Assembly (NCBI GenBank): GCA_022747635.1
Contig: JAKTNV010000023.1
Coordinates: 5,378,848-5,442,847, forward strand
From: Hetaerina americana
Taxonomy: Eukaryota; Arthropoda; Insecta; Odonata; Calopterygidae
Length of the DNA: 64,000 nt
Direction of reading: 5' to 3'
Positions within the stretch are counted from its first letter, which is position 1, and each line of letters starts with the position of its first letter. A program made the position numbers and the translations under genes. This document shows positions 10,985-21,945 of the stretch, piece by piece. The notes beneath the pieces were generated by a model. It saw only the letters and a program-made list of their open reading frames with translations, did not search any database and was not told where the DNA came from.

Positions 10985-11572
10985 CTGCAGCTCAGGCAGA
11001 AAGTGAAGGGCTAACTCAAAGACCCCTGCCTCTAATTGAAGAAGAAGCAGCAGTGGCATCCCAAGGGAAGCTCTTCCCCTTTCACTTCCACAATATATTT
11101 TATGATGGCTTCTATGCTCCATATATCCGGAACCCTGACTACCTCCTCATTGTTGATGCAAGGGAGGAAGAGGAGGCATATGAGATGAGCCATGTGGTCA
11201 CTGCACAATGGCATGGGCGAATGGCACATTTCAAAGCAATGAATGAAGCTAAGGAAGATAAGGATAAACTCACTCGCTATTGCCATGTGGTTCTTTATGA
11301 TGCAGATGGGAGTGGTATCAATGTGGAGGACTCCTCGGTAGGGCGTATTGCCAAAATCCTTCGTGAGCTACATGTCGAACCATTGTTCTTGGATGGTGGC
11401 CTACAGGCTCTCACTAAATCCTGTCCTTACCTTGTCATTACACCGCCTGAAGGATCACATATCCCTCTGGTGGGATCTCGTCTTGCAATGTCATGGTTTC
11501 CATCTATTGTGCTGGATGGGCAACTCTTTTTGGGGAGGAGGGAACAGGCAGCTGATCCAGCAGTTTTAGTAG
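10985..11572 (+). CDS. STYXL1 (MK-STYX)-like pseudophosphatase, rhodanese-like exon
   Basis: This internal exon encodes about 196 residues. It follows a TTACAG acceptor and ends at GTA G|GTTAGT, leaving phase 1; joining it to the next exon restores GLQVTHIV. After a low-complexity N-terminal stretch (EEEAAVASQG) it reads PDYLLIVDAR and SHVVTAQW, the start of a rhodanese/CDC25-like fold also found at the N-terminus of vertebrate STYXL1. The position that holds the catalytic cysteine in active rhodaneses reads VVLYDADGSG, with no cysteine, so no sulfurtransferase activity is expected. The exon closes with SWFPSIVLDGQLFLGRREQAADPAVL, the lead-in to the phosphatase-like domain. There is no usable start codon here; at least one upstream exon is missing. 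The family is known as a catalytically inactive MAP-kinase-phosphatase relative; no specific role can be read from this sequence. Confidence 0.85.
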
Positions 11573-11654
11573 GTTAGTAGCATTAGACATATAAATGATT
11601 ATGCTGCACTTCATGGGATCTGGTCACTTCACATTTGTTAAAGCCAATTAAATC

Positions 11655-11765
11655 TCAATCAAAATATCTGCTTCTGTGCACCAAGTGGGATTCAAACTGA
11701 CCTTTGATTTGATGGTAAACTTACCTGACTAACCCTTAATCTCAGATGGCAAGTACTCTAATGAA
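11655..11765 (-). repeat. tRNA-derived SINE-like fragment
   Basis: On the minus strand a B-box-like stretch (GTTTGAATCCCAC, near 11682-11694) lies downstream of an A-box-like stretch (TTAGTCAGGTAAG). It sits inside the intron between the two STYXL1-like exons. The tail and target duplication were not defined. Confidence 0.45.
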
Positions 11766-11769
11766 AGCA

Positions 11770-13035
11770 GATAATTCAGTTTGAAAAATAGAAATTTATT
11801 TCAGGCCATCAAAATTACCCTTCAGATTTCACAATGCAATCAGGGTCTAATATGCTCGCAATTAAATATTGTATTGGTGAATTTAGATATTTTCAAAGGT
11901 TTTAGAATAATATCATTAAAGATATTGTACACTTTAAGAATGGAATGAATACAGTGATTTACAAATCCCCTCTTTAGTGAGTTCAATTCTGGATTGTCCA
12001 ATCATTCCAGCTCCCGAGTATTCCCTTCCACCTCCTAATCCTAAACCAACCCTCCTCTTACCTTCCCACAGAGAACCTCCTTATTCACTTGACAGAGTAG
12101 CATGCTCTGCAATATGTAAAAATATATTTGATAAGTGATTTGATCAGTTTGCAATTCATTCAGTGGTGCAAAGCACAGTAATAACAATGAGAACAGAACA
12201 AGGTCCACAAATACCAAACTAGTTAGCCAGATCAACACTGGGGTTGATCGTTGAAACCCCTAATCAAAGATGTATACGTTTGCAAATTTAAACTTCTAGC
12301 TCTAGATAAACACTCAAATATTATTACTTTACTGTAAAACTCTATTTTTACACATTATTATTTTACATTTGCGAAATGATTATTTTTTAAAGGTATCATT
12401 CAAGAGTCAGAAAATAAACATACAATATCTAAAATCGGTAAGGAAATCCATAACTTTAAGACACTGGATTTTGTTAATTCTATGAGTATTTCTATGTATT
12501 TATTTGTACTCTAAATGCATTTTTTTAAGGTGTTGTTTTTTATTTCATGGATCATAAATTAATTGGAGCTCACAGCTTTTATGTGAAGGGTATTAAGTTT
12601 ATTTAAATAATTAGGTGCATACATCACCTCTATCAGAGTTATTGCCTGTGACTCTATACCATATGACTTACAAACCACCAGTCAATAATGCTTCCCTACA
12701 CAGGACTTACATGGCACCATTGGCACTTACTGCATGATTTATATTCCATTACTTCATTTACTTTCTGATTAATATGAAATATGCTAACAAGGGATGTTAA
12801 GTCACAATACATAAATTGAGTTAAATAAAAGATGAATGGAACCTTTGAGCACCACATATCATACTATGAAAGACAAGATTCATTTAATAATAACGGAATC
12901 ATTTAGAAGAACTAATTCCATATTTTATATGATATTATCATCAATAATTAGACCATTTTTCATATTTCAGTATCTTTGAATTTTTCTCATTTGAATTATT
13001 CCTTTAAAATTTCTGACAACATTTTTTAAATTTAG
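11770..13035. other. Intron of the STYXL1-like gene
   Basis: AT-rich intronic sequence between the two exons (whole intron 11573-13035). No further exon is needed, because the flanking phases match. Confidence 0.7.
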
Positions 13036-13598
13036 GTCTTCAGGTGACACACATTGTGTGTGTAGCAGACAGCAGTACTGCAGTTCCAGCTCCTCTCTCT
13101 CCAAATTTGAACTATTTAGTTGTTCCATTGCCTCCAGATGTTACAGAGGATACTAAAAGTGACAGCAGTAATACCATTGAGATTTCAAATGAGATATCTG
13201 GCCAGAAGGGTTTGAAAAAAAGTGATGGAAAGTTGGTGAAGACATCTAAGCATCAAAATCAGCAGCAAGAGAAGAGGACCGACTTCAATATTGTTGACCT
13301 TGGTTCTCAGTTACCAACTTTGGCTGCTTTTGTGCAAGATGCGTTGAAAGGTAGTGGTGAAGATGTGGTTCATGGTCGAGTTTTGATATCTGGTGAACAA
13401 GGTGTTAACAGGAGTGCTGCATTGGTAATGGCATTCTTGATGAAAGATCGTGCATGTACACTAGAAGATGCTTATTATTATGTCAGGAGATGTCGCCCAG
13501 CGGTGCAATTAAGTGAGACGTTACTTAAAAGTCTTGCTCATCTTGAGGGAAATATTTTTGGTCGAGGTGTAACTAATATTGAGGACCTTGGCTATTAA
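13036..13598 (+). CDS. STYXL1 (MK-STYX)-like pseudophosphatase, phosphatase-like last exon
   Basis: The terminal coding exon starts after TTTTTAAATTTAG and stops at TAA 13596-13598. It encodes the dual-specificity-phosphatase-like half. The signature strand reads VLISGEQGVNRSAALVMAFL (about 13380-13437). Active enzymes have HC at the SG positions (TCT GGT, 13389-13394), so both the histidine and the nucleophilic cysteine are gone while the GxxRS end is kept. The C-terminus, GRGVTNIEDLGY, resembles the distinctive end of vertebrate STYXL1 and supports the family call. Between PLPPDV and FNIVDLGS lies a Ser/Lys/Gln-rich stretch of about 45 residues that looks like an extra disordered loop. The gene symbol follows vertebrate naming; orthology was not tested by a tree. 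Confidence 0.88.
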
Positions 13599-13685
13599 TA
13601 TCATAATGAACAAAGCAATGGCTCAGTTAATGACCAAAAAGAATGAAGTTAACCATTGAAGCATTTCTAGTATAGCTCTAATCAA

Positions 13686-13691
13686 AATAAA
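13686..13691 (+). terminator. Candidate polyadenylation signal of the STYXL1-like gene
   Basis: AATAAA lies about 90 bases after the stop codon. It is the first canonical signal downstream. Confidence 0.5.
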
Positions 13692-13719
13692 ATCAATCAT
13701 TACAGGTGAAATTATAATT

Positions 13720-16055
13720 ATTGGAATATAAATCACATGATTTCATTAACCAATGAAATTAAATGCAAGCTAATATAGATTCATATATTTTTGCATTAGA
13801 GAAAAACTGTGATCAAATTTTTTGAAAGTTTAGTATGTCTAAGGCTCAAAATAGTCACTGCTCTAAAACACACTAGTAAAAGAGAAAATATTGATGTAGG
13901 AAATTATTTCATTCTATAGGGTCTTAGAGTACAGAGTATTTCCAAATTGAAGAAATAGAATACATTTTATACCAGAGGAAAATTTCAACACTGCCTTCTT
14001 TCATCATATTTATAATTATATTAATTTTTTAACTAAAAAGTGCTAACATTTAGTATTCTTCCTAGCTTTGACTGGATGGGATTAAGATTTTCCAGAAAAT
14101 TGCATATTTTTCTGAGAATTCAAATGCTTTTTTGTGAGAAATACTACCATGAAAAGAAAATAATCAAATATACAGGTGTGTATAGTTGTTTACACAAATT
14201 CCATTTGACAGCATATTGCAGAGTCCATGCAAGATGGTTAATGGAAAAATTGGCAAACAGTAAAATACCATTATGAATATATATACAATCACTACAGGTG
14301 TTACCACACATAATGTATTTTTGATGCATACTTTGCATATAATGTGAATTTTCATGTAATACATTTTGTAATAACCCACCATCAAACGCGATTTTCCCTT
14401 AAATAATCTTTCAATCTCTTTTACATTAACTGCAAGTGACAAATAAGCCCCTTGGATGCTTAGATATCCCTGAGAATGCTAGAAAATGGGTCGTAAATCT
14501 AATTTGTTTGCTTTAAATAATGAAAGCCTAATAACCGTTAATCTCAATTTATCTAACCTTTTAACTACCTTTTGAGCACTACACCAGCTTTTATTGAAGT
14601 GATGGTTGTCATGATTATCCAACAAAGTCTGGTTGTTGAAACCTTAAATCTGTAATTATTGAAGTTGTTTTAATGCCAAAGTTCCTACCACATCTCCATA
14701 TTTGTATTTATTCTAACTTCAGAAAGATACATCCGCTAGATGAGTTTATAATAATTGAGTGAATTGTCAGTCATATGCAAAAAGAAATCTCCCCAAACCA
14801 CAGGAGATCATGTGAAGGTTATCTTGTGCAGCTAAGCTGCTCCATATCTTCAATCTCGAGAATCCTGACATTGATGAGAAGTATATATGATTTAAAGTAT
14901 GTAATTGTACTTTTAAAAAGGTGTGGTTTGATAATTATTGCAAATCCAGGGTAATTATGATATACATTTGCATAATCTAATACAGTTGTAATATGTGTGT
15001 ACAAGCAAACAATTGAGCCACGAATTTTGAGTGTTTACAGGAAGAATGTGACTGTAATACATATGTATTCAGAAAGTGACTCACACATCGTCATATAAAA
15101 CAGATATATTACTGTTGTGGTAAGCATTATGTGCTATCTGAATAGGTACCAATGTCCTTAATAACTAGATTTTAAGGTCAAAGCCATATGCATGTGAAGT
15201 AGGTATTTTCACAGTCATTAATGCATATTAAATCTCAAATGAGGAAAAATTCATTAATGATACATGTATACCTGGTGATCATCACAGTAATATTCAAATT
15301 TAATATTTTCCTCTTTTGCATTACTTACTGTAGGCACTGCATATTTAGGTAGGCAATGCCAAACTGTTGAAAACAAAACCATGTCCCAAGATGGATTCAT
15401 AGCCACAAAATAGTGATAGAGGGCAGTTTGTTATGACAAGTTAAACACCAAATTAAGACTTTTTGATGCTAAAAAATGGAAGAAAACACCATAAAAGGGA
15501 AATAATATTCAGTTAAGGCACCCCTAATGTTAAGGTGCTGTTTGTAGGAAATTGCAGATAAAGTTAAGTCATGTTTATTTATGACTCATCAAATAGGAAT
15601 AGGGAAGAACTGCTTAATGAAAGTAAGGCACCTTTGAAACACCAATAATTACCCACCTTGTAAAGTATATGTACATAAAACTAATACATTATTAATTGCT
15701 CCCGTAACTATAATGGAATATTGTATGCAGTTTATTAATTTTTTGATTCATAATGAGGGAAAAATATTTAAAATGATCACATGGCCATGAGCATGATGGA
15801 TACTTAAATAGTTTTCATGTAGACTGGAATGTGTAGAGAGAAGAGGGTAACCCACATATTTTGAAATGTTCAATGATAAAATCCCCTGTTTAAAAAATTG
15901 TCATCAAAATGCATCAAATTCATTTTGAAAATGCAGGAAACTTAATGTTAAAAGCATTGGAGGAATAATACCACCTTCTTCCTGGGTGAAGTCACATCTA
16001 TATAGTTCATTTAACTTAGAGTCAACTAATGCATTGATTGGGCTGGGCACCCATG
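13720..16055. other. No recognised feature
   Basis: AT-rich intergenic DNA downstream of the STYXL1-like gene. Short open frames here have no recognisable domain. Confidence 0.5.
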
Positions 16056-16059
16056 ACAT

Positions 16060-16370
16060 AAGTATGATACAATCCTACAAACTTTTGCATTGTAGTCATG
16101 CATGATGCTTGGAAAGCTATTCCTCTGACTAAGAACTACCTGGTTACCTTTATTTCAGTTTTCAACCTCTATATTATAACATCACCAGAACAAAAAATAG
16201 GACATTCATTGTATGAAGATACAACGGCAAATTCTTCTATGGCAGAATTCATAACTGCAGGGTTGCCATCAATGGAACCTACCACAAGATATGGCATTTT
16301 AACCATTTCTAAGGCAATGGCAGCTCAAAACATGGAATTTCAATACTTAAAATGAGCAAAGTAATTGATA
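16060..16370 (-). mobile_element. Possible PIF/Harbinger transposase remnant
   Basis: On the minus strand, PYLVVGSIDGNPAVMNSAIE (near 16230-16295) resembles the GxIDGT segment of Harbinger/HARBI1 transposases, where the D is catalytic. About 50 codons on, after frameshifts, FPSIMHDYNAKV resembles their WPGS-HD segment. No terminal repeats were found. The call rests on two short matches. Confidence 0.35.
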
Positions 16371-16699
16371 TCAATATTAATTAAAATTTGACACTCATCT
16401 TACCTTCAAGGAAGAAATTTTATGATACATCGATTCATTAGATAGTTTTCTAAAGTTTACCAAGGTGGTTCAAAATCCAATGAGGTAACCATTGTAAAAT
16501 CCTGTGAGATGGCTCATATAAGCCACCAAGTGACTTTGCTTGCCACCACCCAACTATTCTGCCCCATACAGTGCATACATAATCAGCTGGTCTTTAATCA
16601 ATATCTTCCCCATACAAAAATAAATATGATGGTAGACATTTTATTTGCTATAAAAAGTAACATTTGATGAAGTCATTACTTTTAACATACTACAGTAAT

Positions 16700-16835
16700 A
16701 TTTACCATAGCAAAGACAAAATAAAAAAGAAAAACTATCCGAGCCAGGGCTTAAACCTGACTGATAATCAAATTTGACTCACTACTGTTGCCAGACATAC
16801 TACCCATTCAATCTCAGCAGAATACAAGATGTAGA
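16700..16835 (-). repeat. tRNA-derived SINE-like fragment
   Basis: The minus strand reads an A-box-like TGGGTAGTATGTCTGG followed after about 40 bases by a B-box-like AGGTTTAAGCCCTGG. Spacing and order fit a tRNA-like head. Confidence 0.45.
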
Positions 16836-16839
16836 TGAA

Positions 16840-18975
16840 CTATGATAGTTCATGCATGACTGACACTATGCATTTGGAGCACCTGAAAGAATGATTAGTG
16901 AGAGTAAAGTTCACTCATTCAGCTGCATCCAAATGACATAACCAATTATGTCTCCAGAGATAGTTCTTCTATTTGACTGAAGAGTCTGCTCTCCTAACTC
17001 ATGCAGAGATTAGTGGAATCGATTTCCATTTTAAAAACCAAAAACTTGGTAATGTGTTGCAAGAGGAAAGATGCAGAATTCACTCCTCTCAGTGTTGTGG
17101 CAGTGAAGATATCACCTTGCTGCAGTTTAGTGAAAGAATTTTTTTTTTAGTTTACTCCTATTAATGTTTCATCGAAAGCATATGAATTTCATATGATGGT
17201 CCTAGTTTTGACTTTGTGCTTAAGAAGTTTTGTCGGGAAGGAGGTTCAATGCAGGGAGGTTTTTTGAGCATATTTAATTGCTATGGGACCGGAACAGAGA
17301 GAAGAGTTTGTTTTGTGGAGATCTTTATTGTACTGAGTTTATAAGGGTATAGGTTTTATTGAACTGGGTGACATTCTAGTTCATAACATACTGCCTTATA
17401 TACAATGACTTAGGTGAAGTGACAATTTGACAGAAAGAGTTGATTACAGCATGTCACATTAGTATGAGAGATAATTAAATTAACATTTGTATAATGAAAT
17501 GACCTTATACAACCAAATAGGGTTTAAGAGGGAGGGAGCTTATTTGCTCCTTGCAAATATGCCAATAACTTGATGTAATTATCCTATTTTTTAATATTTT
17601 TTTGTGCCATGAGTTAACAGATAAGCATTTCCATGACTGTTAACTGATCATTAGTGGAAAAATTTATAAAAGGTAGTCAGGGTATTTATTCACTTTTAGG
17701 TCTACCATTCATGAAATCAATAAACATTAAATACAATGATGATAATGAAGAAGCCTCTAAATGGAACCTAATAGACTCAGACTCCAAACAGCAGTATGCA
17801 TGCATATCCCGGTAATTTGAATTCCAATTAATGTAAAAACTTATGTACTATGTACTTATGTGCAAAAATGTATTTAAAAATATTTAAATGACCCAATCTG
17901 CATTAATATCTCCTTTTGAAAATGACAACTTTTATTTATATGGGTCAAGTGAAGAAGCATTCCTAGCAGAAACGTGGCATTCAACTGCTTCACTCTGCAA
18001 ACACTTATGCCATTAAATATCTGGATAATCTTCCTTCTGTTCCTTTGAGCCGTGGGAGTATGTAATAGATTATCAACGAAATTAGTAGTGACATTTATAT
18101 TTAAATAATTAATTGTTACATAAACACCAAAAAACCATATGTATTTTTCTTCTCTAATTCTTATAAAAAATTTTTATGACCAATCAATACCAACAAAGTT
18201 ATTTACTGATAAAATCAGTAATTAAAATAACTTTTTATAACAGTAGGATAGTTTTATCACTTTTATATGTATTGGTAATGACTCTTAGTTCATAATAAGT
18301 GGAATCACTGTTGAAAATTATTATACAGTACCTACCTAATTTTCCATACTGTGAGGAAGTAGACCCTTTTAGCTTCTTTTTCAATTTACGAGGCTGCTTA
18401 TGGCTAAATACAGTTATCAGGATTTACAAGCAAGAATGATAATTGGAATGACAGGGTACTTCACATACAGAGGGCTTCAGTTAAAACTGTTCAAGCTTTC
18501 CTGAAAAGATAAACTAAGGGAATTCAGAAGTAGTATATCAGTATTCAGGGGTTTACTTATTTTTCCAAAACAGAATTCTCTAAGACCATAGAGTGAATTT
18601 ATTTTATGCATACCTAAATTTGTCGACGATTCTTTTGGCATGACTTTGCTCCAGTCCCGGTATTGGAATTCAAATGAAAAATGATAGTTTCATTGATGAA
18701 GAACTATCCATAGAGCTCTTTTGTTAAGAATTTAATATAGCATATTTGGTAGATATATACCAGTGTAACTACTACTTATTTAGCTCATGTGCAATTTTAA
18801 AGAAATAAATTACAGCTTTAGGAACACACTTTATTAGCATAAGTATACCTACACAGAGAGTATGACCTAATTCACTGCTTTGTTATAAATAAAATATTAT
18901 GAAGTTATTAGTGGCAAAAACTGACCTATCAGTTGTTATTATTTTTATGAGATGTTAAATTTTGTTTGCATTCTT
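16840..18975. other. No recognised feature
   Basis: AT-rich intergenic DNA. One short open frame at 16973-17164 has no family resemblance. Confidence 0.5.
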
Positions 18976-19085
18976 ATTAGCATTAAAGCTGACATTATGT
19001 GGACAGTAACTCTTTATAAAATAAATTTTTTCTGAAAAATAAAATAATTTTATTAACAATCATTGATATCTCAATGGATTCCTGG
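18976..19085 (+). repeat. Dispersed repeat DR-1, copy 1
   Basis: About 110 bases resemble 24596-24708, starting ATTAGCAT and running through GGACAGTAACT, ATAAAATAAATTT and ATTTTATTAACA. The family was not recognised. Confidence 0.55.
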
Positions 19086-19499
19086 AATGATATGGCTTAG
19101 AAAGCATGATTGAGGAGGCACCAGGGTAATAAAATAAATAGGGCTGTTTTATTTTGTGAATATAATTACTTTTATTCACATAATTTATTGTGTAAAAATT
19201 TAATATATTGTTGTATTATTAACTCAATGTATAATACATTTATGCTACAATTTCCATTGATTTGACTCAAGTACTGCATCAGTGGTACCTTTTGCTAGCT
19301 AAAACATGTTCACTTTTGCCCATGGTGACAATGGAGATAACACGATGTTGAATGAAAATTTTGATTTTCCTGAAAAAATTGATAGCTAAGGCCTGTATAA
19401 TGCCACAGAAAGCTTATTGGGAGACTGTTCTTCCTAAAAGCAAAGCAAGATATTTTAATGTTTAAAGAGTGGATTTAATCAATTTCAAAAGAAGGTGGA

Positions 19500-20270
19500 C
19501 TCAGTTCTGAAACTGCATAGACAAGAACAATAGGACATTTGTATTCTGGTTTGTTCACAGTAGAAATTGATGTTAGGGAGTTAGGAGTTTATTTTGAAGG
19601 CTAACACTGCAGATGGAGCATGGGTACATCACTTTAATCCTGAGAGAATACAAAAAACCTCTGTTTGGAAATTTCTGACATCATTAACACCTAAAAATAG
19701 CTATAGTGATGACTTTGGCTGTTAAAGTTTTGATCAGGTCTTCTTTGGTACTCAGGAAATGCTCAATCAGTATGTTGTACCAGCACTTATAACTGTAAAT
19801 AGACTATACCTGAGGGATAAACTGAAAATTCTCCAAATGTAAATTAATAACAAAATACCACATTTCAAAGCAACAGGTTGGATGCTGCACTATGGCTCAT
19901 GTAATCACAATATGTGGCTGTACAATGCGTACAGGCACATATCACAAAGGTTTTTGCTGGATATCTTGCAATGCAAGTGTGTTCTTCATCCTCCCTGTAG
20001 CCCAGACTTAGGCATATGTAACTTTATTCTGCTCCTGAATGTAAAGAAACACATTTGTGACAGGAGTTTTTTACTATCATAATTTGGCATAGCAAATTAA
20101 ACTTCAGCTTGCACTGTTGCTGCTGATCCAATAGGTACTTGAGTCACATCAACAAAACTTGTAACACACACGTTACACAATAAGCTAAAAATATCACATA
20201 GTCTTTAATATTTGCACAAAAATTATGCGAATAAAAAATTTATGATCACTCATTTTGGAATCACCCTCAT
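19500..20270 (+). mobile_element. Degenerate mariner-family transposase remnant
   Basis: A + strand frame reads ADGAWVHHFNPERIQ near 19609-19653, matching the first catalytic segment of mariner transposases (family GDETWVHH; here E is replaced by A). Downstream, VLHPPCSPDLGICNF near 19980-20025 matches the third catalytic segment (family HPPYSPDLAPCDF). The middle is broken by stops. A possible right terminal repeat, GAATCACCCTCAT, lies near 20258. The left end is unclear, perhaps about 19120. Confidence 0.6.
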
Positions 20271-20704
20271 GCTGTATCCAAGTAATAAGTAAGTACCTAC
20301 CTATATTTAATGATAGAAAAAAGGGGACTTTGAATGCCTTTGTGCCATTAAAATTATATTTCAATGGTTATCAAAACTGAAATAAGACTGCCTATGAAAC
20401 ATTATTTTTAAGGAGGAAAAAGTTTTCTGATAGTTGCTACTGTGTACATTTAAAATTGTACACTAGATATGAATATATGCATTGTCTTAGTTCACATTAC
20501 AGAATCTAGGCAAGCTGTGAACATTCATATATCTAATTACTTTAATGAGTGAAATTAAATGTTAAAAAGCCAAATTTAATTTGAGTTATTGCAGTTTCTA
20601 AAATGTTTCTAAATTTTCAAGCATACATTTCAAAATATTTTTCCAATTTAATTTATAAACTGCTTTGCCTTGTTCAAATCACTCTGCCAAAAAAAAATAT
20701 ACAT

Positions 20705-20870
<166 letters not shown>

Positions 20871-20884
20871 AGTGATTTTTCGGG

Positions 20885-21045
20885 TACCAGATCTTCCTGG
20901 AAAACCAAAACCGGCACAGGGAAAGGAACTGGCCCCCCTACCTTGATGTGTGAATTTCACATGCCATCGGGCTTAGTACTGGGTGAACTCTACCATCACC
21001 TACCAAACCGACCTTCGGGTTGATTACTGTGTTATGGTTAATATG
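20885..21045 (+). repeat. SINE-3 copy (body and tail)
   Basis: The body shares long stretches with 39014-39172, such as CACAGGGAAAGGAACTGG, GTGTGAATTTCACA and CTACCATCACCTACCAAACC. The tRNA-like head seen in the 31.0-31.2 kb copy is missing. The tail runs into TA-rich DNA in which the next mariner sits. Confidence 0.7.
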
Positions 21046-21067
21046 TGTATATATATATATACACACA

Positions 21068-21820
21068 CGAGGGTCATCCGGAAAGTAGTACCCGTTCGTG
21101 CCGCATGAAGTGCTGACGACGCGAGTAGCCGCTGGACGAGGTCAGATAGCTTCAGTGGCTTGTCTGCCTTCTCTGAGCCAAGTTGCGTGACGCTAGCATT
21201 GCCTGTGTTGTTTCTGTGATTGTTTACAATGTTTAAAAAAATTGAGAACGCCGCCAGTTGTGAAGTGAGGGCAGTGATTAAATTCCTCAATGCAAGAAAG
21301 GTTCGCCCATGTGATATTCATCGCCAATTAAAGGAGGTGTATGGAGACAATGTAATGGACGAGTCGTCTGTTCGGCGGTGGTGTCGCAACTTCAACATGG
21401 GGAGGGGGAACACACACGACGATGAGCGTTCGGGGAGACCGTCTGTCATTACAGACCAACTGGTGAGCTCAGTTGACGAATTCGTGAGGAACGATCGGCG
21501 CGTCACAATTGATGACATCTGTGAGCATTTTCCCAATGTTTCTCGAACAATTGTTCATGAAATTGTTAAACACCATCTGCATTATGCAAAAATTTGTGCA
21601 AGATGGGTCCCTCGCGTATCTCAATGAGCTGGCGGCGAAGGACTATGCAGCAGGAATACAGAAACTTGTCACACGTTATGACAAATGCCTTAATTTGCTT
21701 GGAGATTATGTTGAGAAGTAGTTTAAAGTATCCTCTTTCAAATAAAATTTTTTATGTTTGTTAATATTTACTTTTGTGTCTTTATTTCACGAACGGGTAC
21801 TACTTTCCGGATGACCCTCG
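21068..21820 (+). mobile_element. Internally deleted mariner element (753 bp)
   Basis: Perfect 33-bp terminal inverted repeats bound the element: 21068-21100 begins CGAGGGTCATCCGGAAAG and 21788-21820 is its reverse complement. The right flank is TA, the mariner target; the left flank now reads CA, probably a mutation within the surrounding repeat. Inside, an intact N-terminal transposase frame leads directly into a short C-terminal piece (ELAAKDYAAGIQKLVTRYDK, about 21629-21690). The whole catalytic DDD domain is missing. A complete relative would be about 1.3 kb. Confidence 0.88.
21229..21627 (+). CDS. Mariner transposase N-terminal DNA-binding fragment
   Basis: Starting at the ATG at 21229, the frame encodes about 132 residues with no internal stop. 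It opens MFKKIENAASCEVRAVIKFL and carries both helix-turn-helix regions typical of mariner transposases, including SSVRRWCRNFNMGRG and the DDERSGRPS linker, then DDICEHFPNVSRTIVHEI. It stops just past KICARWVPR, where the catalytic domain would begin. If expressed it could bind related terminal repeats without cutting; that is inference, and no promoter is evident. Confidence 0.75.
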   Translation: MFKKIENAASCEVRAVIKFLNARKVRPCDIHRQLKEVYGDNVMDESSVRRWCRNFNMGRGNTHDDERSGRPSVITDQLVSSVDEFVRNDRRVTIDDICEHFPNVSRTIVHEIVKHHLHYAKICARWVPRVSQ

Positions 21821-21822
21821 TA

Positions 21823-21945
<123 letters not shown>

